64,000 bases of DNA from Aplysia californica (Eukaryota; Mollusca; Gastropoda; Aplysiida; Aplysiidae), in NCBI RefSeq assembly GCF_000002075.1, contig NW_004797469.1:637093-701092 (forward strand), read 5' to 3'. Below, in pieces: positions 24,801 to 39,200 of this stretch (its first letter is position 1; every line of letters starts with the position of its first letter). The notes under the pieces were generated by a model that worked only from the letters and a program-made list of their open reading frames with translations, was not told the DNA's origin and ran no database searches. The translations under genes were made by a program, and so were the position numbers.

Positions 24801-27800
24801 AGTAGAGGAAAAATGACGATAGTAAGGTTTTAGTTTTAGTTTTAGTAGAGGGTTTTACGGCGCTTGCAACTGCATAAGGTCATATGAGCGCCAAGGGGTG
24901 GATGTCAACAGAGAAGTCTTTACAGGGAATCAGACTTATTCTGCTCACCTCTTTAGCTTCAACAGCACAAAGTCTGCTTCGACTATCAAGGCACCCTAAA
25001 AATAGCAGGTCACAAGAGAGTGACAAACATACAAAAAAAGTGGAGGAAAAATGACAATAGTGAAGATTACATAGCTGCCCACCCCTCTCTGTGGCTATCA
25101 GGGACATCCTTGCTCAGAATCATGGACATTGGCTAATTATCAGGGACACCTTACTCATAGTCGTTATACCTTAATACTGCACACCTGCCAACTCTCCCGA
25201 ATTTTTCGGGAATCTCACGAATTTTCGTCTTTTCCCGAGAAACAGAAATCTTGTTCAATTTCACGAAATTCACACACAACAAAAAATAATTATAATGTTA
25301 ACGTCGTCAGAATGCGAAACTGGCGTGCCATGCAGGCCCTCGGCCTAAACCCTTGCACTATAATAGTGTAAATAGGTGAGTAAACCCTATGAGAATTAGA
25401 GGAAGGTATATCAATATTATTATTATTATTATATTACCGACTCATTCACCGTCATAGCATGCCCGTGACGTGATATAACTCAAATAACTGTCTTCGAACT
25501 CACGGGCCACACTTAAATTCCCCTTGAGTCGACCTCTCTTCAAAATTCCCTATTTTTGATTTTCGAAAGTTGGCAGGTCTGAAACTGGTTTGCAACTGTC
25601 GTCTGCTAGCGCCGAGGAAAGCTGTTCTGTTGCTCCGTAAAGTTAACGAAGTCCGTAAACCATCATAAATCTAGACCTAGCTAGATCTAGATCTAGATTC
25701 TAGATCTAGGTCTAGATAGCCTATCTAGGCTAGTTTATGTGAAAACGGGCCACGACGTCACTTTTCGTCCGATTCTGTTACTTTTAGTTAGCGTGACTCA
25801 GCAGCCCGCCGGAGCTCCCCGGCTCGGGGTCACGGGGTTAATGAGTCCTGAAGCGACTTTGCCGGTGTCGGTTAGGAAGTTCGCATTTTTGACTATGTTT
25901 AAAACGATATGACTTCTTCCCCATCCCACATAGCAAACCATTACGCGGCACGGATGTACTAAAAGCTCAATGTCTTGAGATTTATTTTGTGTTAGAATGG
26001 TTAAATTCTGTGCCTTAGTTTTTGTTCTAGACAAGTGTTTGTAGAGTACCCAATTTGTCCTATTTTAGTTACAAACCTAAAAGGCACGACAGATCTCTCC
26101 AAAATCTGTGTTAAACTGACTACGAATATCATGTCTTTTACCATGAGAAATCTTAAATTTGCGCGAGTAGATATAGTCAAGTTATAAGAGAAGAAAGATG
26201 CACATCTGCATGTTTTAACTAAAGACGATCAGCGTTAGCTCTTATTTTACTATTAAACAAGAGAAAGTTACTCTGCGTTTGTTCATGAATCATGCTGTGT
26301 CTGTGGCAGCCTGCATACAACTAAAAATATATAATATAGAATCTAAGTGATTAAAAAAACCCACAAAACCATGTAAATACATGGGTAGAGATAAACTTCT
26401 TGTATGGAATAAAAATAATGACAGCTAACACATTCATTCTTAGTTTTTGGGTCGGAAATATGCGCGGACACAATTATGAATGTAAAGAAATCAGTTACAT
26501 TGTCTGTTATTGCAAATGGTCATACTGGAAAGCTAGAAAGTATTCTTATAACCCAATTACGAGAAGTCATCCCTATTATTCAGTCAACTTACAAAACCTA
26601 GACTTAGCGTTTTAAGAAAAGTAAGGAATTTCTGGAGTGTAACAGATACTGTTCGTGTATTAGATCTACATTGAAGATATATTTTAGCACTAAAATCGAT
26701 TTGTACTTTTCATAGAGAAACTTCATGTCAACTTTTAGAAACTTTCGAGAAAATATGCGAATATTCACGATTATATTAGACACATAAAGTTTTATTTGGA
26801 GGAATTACTTCATAGCGAATTGAGTGCCCGATGGATAAAGTTGCAAAATTACAGCTTTCTATTATATGCGCAGATACCATCTTTTCTGAGTATCTGCACC
26901 AATGCTATGTCGTTCCTGTTCCAAAAGTTCGACGGATTTTGACGAGGCCCTTTTTTTTTAATTGATTTTTTTTTCATTCACACTAGTATAAAAAAAAATT
27001 ACAATTTAGCATTGCCAACTCCAGCGCGTCTAACGAAATAACCAGACAAGTAACAAGGTCCGTTCTTTTATGAGTCTCAAGAGCAGAAATGCATGCTTTG
27101 GGTGCACTAAATGAGAATTAAACATAAATACAAGGATACACCTTATATTGTATGTTGAAAAGTACCAAAAATTAAGTCGGCCCCCATGACTCCGACGCGA
27201 TAAGGCGCCCGGCGGGGAACCCCCCGTGGCAACTATAATTCCACTGTCGGTGCGCCGTGGGGCGAAACAAAACTAGATTGTGCTGGTCCCCTCTCGCTCT
27301 CTCATTTGGCTGTCCCCGGGGTTTTATGCACCCTGCATAATTAAGCAAAATTTGATAATTTTTTGCATAATTTCTTATTATTTTCCTTTATCATTCTGTT
27401 AAAATTAATAGAATCCCACAATTTCACATTTTTGGGCTCAGTTTGCGTAATTTCAGAATTTTTCTTGCATAAAACACGGGGACAGATTAGGCCTAGGCCT
27501 AGTGCAAGTGATGTGTGTGGTGAAGGCATCCGGCGTTGGTGAAGGTGGAGGTGTGTGAGTGTAGGCCTAGCCATCGTGTGTGTGTAGGCCTACGGAGTTT
27601 TGGCCTCGGCCTAGGAGGCCTAGTGTGTGCTGTCACCAGTCACTGTCAGTCGCCAGTCATCATTGCAATGGAATCTGGTTCCCCTCTTCGCTAGGACTAA
27701 TTTTTCTGTTTTAGAAGTATGCTTGCCAAGTTTTTATTTTCCGGGACCGTCGATCAAAATCCGTATTTCCGGGACAACAGCGATTTTTCAAGAAAATCCG

Positions 27801-30542
27801 TACAAAATACGGATGGCCTGGGACAGTGGGCAGCTATGGGATTAGGAAAGAAAAAGCAGCAGTTCCCTGTTGTAGATCAGGCACAGTTATGAGCGTGACA
27901 AGAGTCAGCCCATTTACAATTCTACTGTGCTTGAACGAGAAATGTCCCCCCTTTGGGAATGGCCTAAAGACACTTCAGTCAGTGGCACTGCCCCAGGGGA
28001 AATAGTAAGGTTTAGGAATAGAAAGAGAAAGCAGCAGTTCCCTGATGCAGTTCAGGCACAGTTATGAGCATGACATAGATGAATCAGCCCATTTAAAATT
28101 CTACTGTGCATAAGAACAAGCTTTGAGAATGGCCTAAAGAAACTTAGTCAGTAGCACCGCCCCAGGGGGTAGTCTCAGCATTTGAAAAAAGACCAACATA
28201 CAGTATAACATGCACATAGCAAATACACACATAGCAAAACATAGCGAACAGATTTTTAGGTGTGTGGATCCACACAACAAATGTTTAATTGTATGTAGGA
28301 AAAAACAAGACAACAGACAGACGAAATAAGGTAGGAACAGAAAAAACTTCAGTATCCCATGCCCACCTGGCATCCCAGAGAATAGATCACAAATAATCAG
28401 AAAAAAACAACTCAGATCTGGAACACCTGGAAGTGTCATCTCTGACTCAGAGGTTTGACGTGTAATGACCTTCCATCCTTCAGTCGCAAGCTGCCGTTGC
28501 ACATTCTGCCATATCCAGGCCAGTCCATGTTCTTATGTTGTCCATCCATGTTTCTCTTTGTCTTCACCTGGCTCTCCAGCCTCACATCCTTCCTTCAAGT
28601 ACCTTTTTCACAATGGTCTCATGCCGTTTTAAGTGGCAAAAGTATTGAATTCTTTTACATTATATTTTATTAAGTAGGGTTTGTCTTGTGGGGAGAATCT
28701 GACACCCATATAATACCCCAAAAAATGAGAAACATGAAAACTCAGCCCAACATGTATTCCCTTTGCAGAGATTCTATTAACTCACCTCATGGTAGAGAGA
28801 ATGTACGGCTGGGAGAGTTGAATGCAGATAGCGCCACTGCCCAGCTGATGGCAGGTGTAGCCTGAGTCCCAGTCATAACCGCGTGTGTTCCCATTGATAA
28901 GGGCATTTCGTGTTCGAGACACACCCTCAATGACATGAGCACTGTTTTTTATTGTTGCAACGTTTTCTGTAGGAACTGGGTGAAGAAGAGAATGTTCCAG
29001 ATAAAAGAGCCTATAAATCTCATAAATCATTACAAAACTTTTGCTTCAAAATTACAAACAGGCAAATTGTGACATCAGGATGTAGAATAGGTCATTTGGT
29101 GCTCAGTATCTTTCATTATTAGGCGTTAAAAAAATTTCACATCACGACCATTAATTCTTCCACAATAAGACAGTACAAACATACCTTTTTCTAGCAATTC
29201 AAGTTAAAATTACACTTACAAAATATTATGAATTCCTCAATTCTGTGCAGCCACCATTAAGTCAACATACCAATAATTCATCTGTTAGCATTATGCTGCT
29301 TTGATTAGAGCATTCCATACGTACACAATCTTTTTAAAGCGATATTCCCTGGCTGCAAGCAATGTTCAGGCATTCAGTGTATTTTCATTATTATTTTTTT
29401 AATACAAAAATATACAATCAAGAATATACACATACCAACTAGACCCCTGTCAAGTTGGAAGGGTCTGTTTGAGTAGAAGCATTCAAAAGAAACTACGTGG
29501 AAAACACGATTGACTGTGTTGTGTGTTCCAACGATGCGCACAAATCTATGGAAAGAAAAAACAGTAATCCATTCTTCTTCTTTGAAAATCCCCTATAAAG
29601 CAGAATATCCTATTATGTAAACAGGCATCAATTTGTCTTCTTTTCGAAATAAGTATATTCTACACCATAGCATCAACATTAACAGTGCATCCAGGAGTAG
29701 TTTGAGGGTAAGAACTTAAACAAATCAAAGTGCTGACATCTGTAGTTTCAGAGTAAGAACTGTAATAAAAGCACAGCAAGTGAAGGTAGTTCAGCCAGAT
29801 ACATTAGACACGTTAAAGATGATAAAACTGCAGCTTTTCATGACAAATGTATACTTTACAAGCTGATATTACTTTGAAATCCAGAAATTACGCGAAAATA
29901 AAAGGATTCTTTATCTGTTGAAGAGCATGGGGAATGATCGGAACATCAAAATACAAAGTAATTCACTGTAATTCATTAATTATGAACTGGGAACTCTGTC
30001 CCCATCAAAGGTGCAATGCAAACAAACAATCAAATGAAAGGGCATTCACATCAATGTTGACTAGGAAAGTAAAGAGATGAAGGAAACTAAGCAAAGTATT
30101 GGGAAGTAAAACATTCGCTATGTAGTTTTTTTCCATACTCTTAAATAATTCTTTCTTCGGGGTCCAAAATACAAACATACACTCTCCTGTTACATATGAA
30201 ATTACAGGAAATGAATGAGGATCCTGCAAAATCATATGAATGTTTTACTGTACTGGTGATGAGAAGTGTTAAAATATGAACTAAAACATAAAGCCATTAA
30301 AAATAGAAAAACGTGTTCTTAGTACATGTCAATATTACACACTCTTTATACAAGACATAGACCAGGGCTGCCTACCTCAGAGTTCCCATTTTAGGTAAAT
30401 TCAAGGTCAGTTTCAGTTATTTTGGCCCAAAATCAGGTACATAGACAAAAAAGGGAAAAAAAGATTATCGTTGCCCTGGTACACAGAGAAACCATCGAAC
30501 GAACTTGCTTTTGATGATATTGGGTAATTACATTTTGAAGAC

Positions 30543-30584
<42 letters not shown>

Positions 30585-33145
30585 GCGTGCATGCTCTCGT
30601 GAGTGTTTATGTATGTGGGGAAGGGAAGGGGGTGTTTGGGTTTACACAAGTTAAGATGAACAGTGTTTATGAAATGAGGCGAGTTTTTTATTTTTGTTGC
30701 TTGTTTGGGTTTTTTTAAAACCATTTATGGACTATCGATCAAGGCACCTATCATTCAATATTGAATGTGGAATTGAGTGTAGTGAGACTGCCAAGCTGAC
30801 TTCAAAACTCCTAGCCCATACCAATAGAAACGATATTAAAACTTATTTTCTGACACTAGCATATGACACGGTAGGTCCTGTGTGACCTATGATGTGATAG
30901 ACAATTTTAACTAGTTTTGCTCTAAAAATACAAAATGCACCGCAGCCTTCTCCTGCTTCCGTAGACTGTATTGCATCAAGCAAACACCCCCCCTATTCTG
31001 AAGCCCTGCAAAGCTCCTACTTTGAATGAACTTTGATTACCCAGATAACCGCCGGTCCCTCGTACTCACACGATGCCAACACGCACAGGTTCACTGACCA
31101 CATACCTGCCAACATTGCCTGGGCCAAAATCTGTAGTTGGACGCAAATTTTTGCCCAAAAATCTGTAGTTGACCTAAAAAATCTGTAGGCTATATTACCT
31201 CTTGTCGCATACTTAATTTGGGACCCTTATTAATATTTTATTTTGACCCACATCAAATATGCATGATTGTGTTTGCGACTTCAAACAAATGCAGAAAATG
31301 ACAAAGAAAAAAAAATGACAAACATGAAAACTACCAGAGGCATTTACCCTATTAGTAGTTGGTGCAGTTCCTGTCCTATTCATACCTGCACGAACACACA
31401 CACAAACGAAACCAAAAAACCACAACCAAAAAACAAGCAAAGAAGAAAAGATGAAGAAAAGGGGGGCCTTGGATGACTTAGGCCTAGCCTTGGCCTTTTG
31501 TCTTTGCAGAGTTTACAAGAAAAGAGTATGACAGATCCCGAGTCCACACAAGGCCTGCACAAACACGCGTTTTGCAGAGAGTTTTCTAGATCTAGAGGTA
31601 ATCAAAAATTTAGAATACTAAAATTTGCTTCCAAGTTCAGTTTTTGTCCCCTGGCCTGGTGTTGCCTTCATCCCCCCCCCCCCTCCCCCGAGTGTATCTT
31701 AAAAAAAAAAATCCTTCCCCCATTCCGGAGTCCTATACTACGCAGCGCTCAGACTTTGAATGAACTTTGGTGACCCCTACAAATGCCCGTGCTCACAATG
31801 TGATGGAACGCGCAAGTTCATTGACCGGTCACAATGGCGAACCCGACAAGACGCTTGTATAACTATAACTTTCTTTTCTTTTCTATTTTTTTTTTCACAA
31901 GTGACAGCACAGGACAAATATTGATTTATTTTCAAGGCGACACAGCGTTTGCCATGCACAGCCTGCATGTTGTTACAATTAATGTTGCGTTATCAAACTA
32001 CTACCAGCAAATTTCTGGGTGGTAACGAAAGTGAAAGTATATCTTGATTATCCCGATCAAACGTCGGTATCACACCCGCTTGCCACCATAGCCGCCTGTC
32101 TGCATGACGAAACATACTCTCGAGGGAGCCGAATGAATCACAATCGCGACCGGCAAAAATGAACTTTCGGGCGTTATCGGATTTGGTTTTCAAATATTTG
32201 ATAACTTTCTCAAATTCCCGGGGCCTGGCAGTCACCCTGCTGAATCCCGAAGTCGGTGGCTTCATCTCAAAATCGGTGGATCGGTAGTTTGACCCAAAAG
32301 TCGGTGATCTACCGATTTTTTCTGTAGGGTTGGCAGGTATGTGACCAGTCATGATGACGGGCCCGCCAATCTAGATATCGGAGGACGCTTGTTTTCTTTT
32401 TCTTTCTTTTTCTTTCATCAGGGCGACAGCACAATCAGAATATTTATATTAATTGTATGGCAACACTATGTTTCTAATGCATGGACTGCAAGTCATAATT
32501 GTAGATCTAACGTTAACAAGCGACCATCGGACAACTCTGGGCGGTAACGAAATGGAAAGAAGATTTTGATTTTCCCGATGAAGTCTCAGTATTACACCTA
32601 CACTTTTGCCTGCCGCCATAGCCATCCACTTAATCATGTGAAACGAACTCTCGAACCGGGGAAAGCCGAACGTAATATCACAAACGCAACCGATTAAAAA
32701 TGAACTCAGTGGCCTTTTCAGATTTGGTTTCGGGGACTTTGTGCAGTTTCCTGGGTCTCTGGGATTTTTTTCAGATTCCCAGGTAGTTCCCGTAGTCGCC
32801 CTGCGTAGAATCCTCATAACGGTACTGACCAATTTCTAGACCAAGACAGATTTGAGAAAGTTTTGCTCTGATAACGATTTTCCTTTTACATTCACAGTTC
32901 AGCTTTCTACATAAATGAATTAAATGTACAGATTTTCCAGCCACAGCAAAAACCCGAAGATAGACAGGAAGAATGAATGAATGGAAGGAAGGAGGAAGAT
33001 TATCTATCGTGAGTAGCCAGATTTTGCCGACCGAACCGCACAGAGACAATGGTAGAGTGGACAAAATGTGCAACCTGAGAGTTTCTCTACACCTTATTTT
33101 CGAGAGTTGCAGTAAATATTCGAGAAGCTACGGAGGCAAGTGCTG

Positions 33146-33178
<33 letters not shown>

Positions 33179-33193
33179 TCCCTCTCCCTCTCC

Positions 33194-33264
<71 letters not shown>

Positions 33265-36200
33265 CCTCTCTCTCTCTCGAGTTGATATGATGATGCAGCA
33301 AGTACGGAACTTTTGGAATGTATGCATTTCCGAATAAACAAGGAAGATTGAAAGCACTGCAGAACGGGTTTTTTTCTTTTTCTTCTTTCGGAATCAATCG
33401 CAAATCCGGTAGTTTTGACAACTTTATCGGTATAGCAGTAGAAGAGGCCCAAAATCGGTCACTACTGGAAAAATCAGTAGATTTAGGCAGCCCTGTATAG
33501 ACCCATTGTAGCAATGAGTTTTAAAAACCCACAAACACACAAAATGTTCACCTTACTACTCGCGCTGGAAAATGCAGCTTTTGCCATGACCTGCACAGGT
33601 AATTTGAATGATCAATGACACGTTCATAATCCTTGTCATCCATTGAAACCTCGATGTAGTAGGAATACGACCTGAAAAAAGATATATTTCAGGAAACATT
33701 TACAGAAAGATTCAAAAAGAACATTTTTAAACCTTCAAAACTTGGGGGGAAAACATTGTCCTGAATGTAAAAAATCTCTCCATAAACAAAAGGATAGCAA
33801 TGATGAGAACCATTTTTTAAATGCTATATCAGAATCACAAAATGTAGGTAGGGACTGTATTCAATTTTTTAAAACTGGTCTCTCACTAAAAGCACGCACT
33901 TCGGGTAACAACAAAAGCATGCTCTTATGCGAACTTAATTCATTAAGTGAATTTCGAAAGGGAGTAACCTAAAGTAAGTATTCTACTGAATTTCATTGAC
34001 CGTTGTGAACCACCTCGCAACTGATCTCCTGCAGTGAGTTACATCACTGAGCTGAGCTTTCTCCGAAGTGTGAGGTTTTCCAATGCAAAACAATCACAAT
34101 GTTATCCTGACTACTCTATAGCCCTCTCACTAGTCTCACGTTGTCCATCCGCCATGCATGGCCGGGCACTGGCTTTTCTCGTTGCGCAACTCTTTCTCAC
34201 CCCATTTCCCCATTTCTTTTTCTCCCTGGCAAAGCTCCAATTTCAACTAATAAAGGAGGGCACATGGTGTTTGCTTCACTTCCATCAGTTCCTAGTGAAA
34301 AGACTCAATTTTAAGGAAGATCTGTTTCTGAAACTGATTTTAGGTGTTACAACTAGCACTGCAAATGGGATGGGTTGCATTGGTTGGTTGTGCTCATTAT
34401 ATCTATGTGTGGGGCTAAAGGTGTAAACAAAGGCGGCATTCAATAGTTTAGTGCTACGGCATGTGTTGCTTTGGTTCATAAAAGCAAGGTTTGGGTTAAT
34501 TGTCAATATTCTTATCATAACCAAATTTAATTTTGAAGAAATCCCAACGGAGACACAAGTCTGGGTCCAACACTAGCATTGCTTTTTTATTGGCCAGTTT
34601 CAGCCCGCTTAGACACAAGGTCTTGCCTCTTTCTCCACGTGTTTAACAGTAAAGATAAATAAAACATGACGGTGATATCCATGGGTTGACAGGGCAGTCA
34701 GGGCACAAGGGTGAAAAAATAAAAGTTGCAAGCAAGAAAATGACAGATGGGGCAGAGACTAGAGGTCAGCAATCAGCTTCTCACTCAGTTCACATATTAC
34801 CACAGACCAGTGATCTGTTTCGAGTACCCACATGTTATTTAAATTGTAATTGCCAACAGTAGATGAAAACCCCTCTTTGTCTATCTAAGAAGTAAGTACA
34901 AAGAGTTAGCAAATTGGAAACTGATGAAGGTCAAGAGAGTAACACTTTTAAACCTCTGAATGATCAGGGATAGACCAGATTAATGTACACAAAAAAATGC
35001 ATTATTCACACAGCACAACTGAAGTCTTTCTTCTCTTTCTCCATCAGTCAAATGAAGTGCCCTCTCTCGAGTCCACATCTGTAAACTTTGAAAACTACAA
35101 CTCACCTCGTATCCACATCCCATAGCAACAGTTTGATTGTATTGATGATGTAAGGCTGGCCCAGTCGTACAACTATGCCGCTCCCTTTGTTGTCATCGAT
35201 TGGGTGTCTGGTAAAGCCTCGATCTAGATCATAGTTCTGGGTGTCTCCATCCAACAGTGCAGTCTTCATTTCTCCTCTTACAACAGAGGCCCCAAGGCGA
35301 ATAGTTGCAATATTTTCTTCCATCACTGAGAATGACATCAAAAGAATAAATACTTTGCACCAATCATATTATAAGCAGAGTATTTAAAAATGAACAATAT
35401 TGTGAAACACATAAAACTGGGTGATTTTTTTTTAAATACACCAAAATCATCATGATCATTTCAAAAACAAAAAACAATAGAAAACTCAAGCTTGGACACA
35501 TGTTGTGCATACCTTCAAGTTTTATTTTATGTTTTAAAAAAGCTCATTGTCGCCGCCACCGGCAGCACGGACAACATCAAGCCGATATGAGAATTTCCCC
35601 GAAACGCATCTCAGGATGTATGTCCCCGTCCACCGTGTAGATTGTAGCTGTTATTCGATTTTTCATGTCATTGATATTTACTAGAAGTGATTGAATATGA
35701 ATTTCGTCTTTAACATAATCCTCACAAGAAAAAGTCACACATAATGAGGTCCAGGGATCTGACAGGCCAAGTGCAGAAAGTGAGGTCTTTAGCTCCTCTT
35801 CTACCAATCCACCTCTGGGGCCCTTTCATTCAAATAAACTAGAACCCAGAGATGCCAAAGGGGCGGTGCTCCATCTAGTTGAAAACTGAAGTCGTTCAAA
35901 TTTTCACAAGTAAAGTGAATAGCCATTTTTTGTGGGGGTAGGTTAAAGACAAAGTTTAACCCTTTCAGGGTTCGTGCCATGAACTTCCCATCAAATTCAA
36001 GGAGTTTTCAAGGAGGTTTCAAGGAGAAATTTTTAAAATTCAAGGAGATTTGTTTAAAAAATTCATGACGAAAGCCTATTTTTTAAAAAAAACACTTGTC
36101 CGAAAGGAATCATATAATATTCATAGTTTCGATTTTCCTAGAAAAACTGTTCCCAGGGTGACTGCCAACCCGGCTTCTCAATTTTCAAAGGGGGGGGTGG

Positions 36201-39200
36201 TCCTCATCCATTCTCCAGGGGCATGTTACATAACAACGACAGTGCATGCTCCATTTATATATTATATATAATATATACACACACACGCATGTAGGTCCAT
36301 TGAATCCAGTCAACAACATGATGTCAGTGTGGAACTGGGATACTGTGACTTAGGTTTTTCAGTCTGTTCTAACTTACTTATATTTCCCCCTCATTATATT
36401 CGCCTATATAAACTATATAAAAATGAATCTTACTTTGAGCCTGAGAAAAGGCCTAGAACCAGAATATCCACTGTCAAGAACCAGTTGGGGTGTCAAGGTT
36501 TATATAATAAACGTGAAAGACAAAAATTATTACTCTAGCTCAAAGTAAAGTAATAACATGAATGGCTCAAGTAGACTTATTCAGAGCGAGAGGTGTAAGA
36601 ACTGTCGGAGGGCAAGATGCAGTGACACTGGAAATCTGCGAATCTTGAACAGAAAGCTAAAATATACAATACATATAATTTACTATCACCTACGCAATGA
36701 AACGGGAACCCTTTAGTAAAAAGAACACGGCTTAGACGGTTTGAGAGTAATGGATCTCGATTCCACACAAGGATTGTGCACCAACGCGCCCTTTGCAGAG
36801 AGATCTAGAGATCTACCAACTTCCAAGTTCAGTTTTTTTTTGTCATCCGGTGTTGCCTTCAACCTCCAGCCCCCTCCCCCTCCGCATGCGTCTTTTTAAA
36901 AAATCAATAATCCTACCATTCCCGAGTCCTATACTTCGCAGCGCTCAAACTTTGCATGAACTTTGGTGACCTCAACCATCGCCGATACTAACAATGTGAC
37001 GAAAACGCACAGGTTCAATGACCGGTCACGATGGCGAGCCCGACAAGAAGCTTGTATAACTTTCTTTTTCTTTTGTTTATTTTCACACAAGTGACAGCAC
37101 AGGACAAACGATTTATTTTCATGACGACACAGCATTTGTAATGCAGAGCCTGCATGTTACAAATGTGGCGTTATCAGACTACTATAGGCTCTACCGCAAA
37201 TTTCTGGGTGGTAACGAAAACGAAAGTAGATCTTGATTTTCCCGATCGAGCTTTGGTATCGCACATACTTCTACTTGTTGCCGCCATTACCGCATGTGTG
37301 CGTGTAATGTTCTCTCAAGCGGGAGAGGCTGAATAAATATTATTCACAATCGCTACCGGCAAAAATGAACTCAAGGACGTTATCGGCTTTGGTTTTCAAA
37401 TATTCAAGAACTTTTAAGTATTTCCCTGGGTCTTTCAAATTTCCCTGGGCAATTTACAGATTTCTTCAAATTCCCGTTGCATTCCGGATCTCGGCGATTT
37501 TTGTCAAATTCCTGGGTAATTCCAGGGGCCCCCGGGATTCCCGGGGCCTGGCAGTCACCCTGTACACGTGTTCCTGTCCGATCTGGCAAAATTCAAGGAG
37601 TTTTCAAGGAGATTTTTCCTTGAATGCAAATTCAAGCAGTTTTCAAGGACTCCTTGAATTCAAGGAGGCCGCGGGAACCCTGCCCTTTATTGCTTCAGCT
37701 TACTACATGAATTCGAAGTCGCAGTCAGTTTTTTTTTGGGGGGGGGGGTTGTTTACATCCTATGTGCCTTGAAAAAAATCCCCACAAAAACATACAGTAA
37801 ACTGCTTTCACATGTGGTATTTTTAGAGCACACATAATTCTACTTCCTTTCCCAACTTCTAAAGAATAAAAGAGAGACTATTCTTTACTACTGAGAAGAC
37901 AAGCTGCAACAATTGCACAAATTCAGCTCTAGTTATTTGATGTACCAACTTCTAAGAGTTAATATATGTACCCACTACACAGTAAAAATAATCAGCTACA
38001 TGTAATCTACTGAGGGAAGGCAACACCAGTAATTAAAATCTTTATTGAAGTATGGCCCTTTTGTTACATAAATACTAGATTGGAACCATCAACCTAGCAT
38101 AAGACACTTAACCATCAACCTAGCATAAGACACTTGTCAAGTGTCATCCCACTAAGCTTTTTGGAAGTCATGAAAGTCTTCCATCTTAAAATTTCTCTTT
38201 TGAAAAAGCAAAAATTGAATGTAGAAAGTAAGGAAATTCTTGTAAAAAACTTTTAACTGACAATTGATAAAGTGAAGGAAAAGTGACTGTCTTTTCCAAT
38301 ACAAGTAACAGATATGAACTGTTTCCAAACAACAAGATCCCAGGCAGCTGCATTGATGTTTGCATTCATCCCCTACCAAACACAATGAAGGCGTCTTCAA
38401 ATGTTGCTGAATGTTAAAACCTTACTTCCACTTCAGAATATAAAGCACTTGCGTCCCCTCAGAATGTTGTTGAGCACTCACTCCTCCATCAGTATGTTGA
38501 GCATTTACTCCCTCCTCCCAATGTTTGTTTAGCGATTACTTCTCAAAATGTTGAGCACCTACTTCCCCTTCCACTACTGAAAACAGAATTCCCCTTTACA
38601 TTGCTGAGCACATAGTTTCCCTTCAGAATTCTGAACACTTAGTTCCAGATCTGCAAACTTCTCACTGACGGAAATCAGGAAAATAACTATATTTTTTTTA
38701 GCTTTAATTGTAATGAGAATGTTACGACACTTGCAACACAATAAGGTCATATAAGTGCTGAAGATTAGAGGTGTTACAAAAAAGAAGGAAGAGAGATGAG
38801 GACAATAGACGCTTGATAAGACAAAGGGAGCAAACCACACCAGAGCACCCTCTAATCATCCACAATTTTTCAAAGACATTCGAACTATGTGTATCATTTG
38901 GCTGATTACAACCAAAAAGACAAAATGTTCATCAACACAATAACGAAGGAACAGACAGGACAAAGAAGCAGATGCCACATCAAACCACCACTATCGTCAA
39001 AGTAGTGCAATATTCAGGAAACATACTTTTCCTATTTTTATTCTTTCATTGCGGATTTCGCAACTCTAGAAAAGAAAATAATTTTTCCTTTGCGGCTGAA
39101 TTAATTGGGAAAATGATGCTGTTATCAGGACCTTAGGAAAGACAGTCTGAATTAAGAAATTTTCCAATAAAATCGGGACGGTTGGCAGGTTTGTAATACC

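Larger units (their letters stand above)
30363..33495. mobile_element. Composite non-autonomous DNA element, CAGGGCTGCC ends
   Basis: The ends CAGGGCTGCC and GGCAGCCCTG are inverted. ATAGAC lies left of the element (30357-30362) and at 33497-33502, one base beyond the right end. The core (32340-32600 and 30990-31100) is similar to that of the elements at 36154 and 61561. A complete relative (31101-32341) is inserted in that core. A (GT)n and a long (CT)n run have grown inside it. It lies in BTBD9 intron 7. Confidence 0.75.

Noticed and set aside
33087-33514. Frames rich in Ser/Leu on plus and Arg/Glu on minus
   Set aside because: They read through the (CT)n run at 33145-33278.
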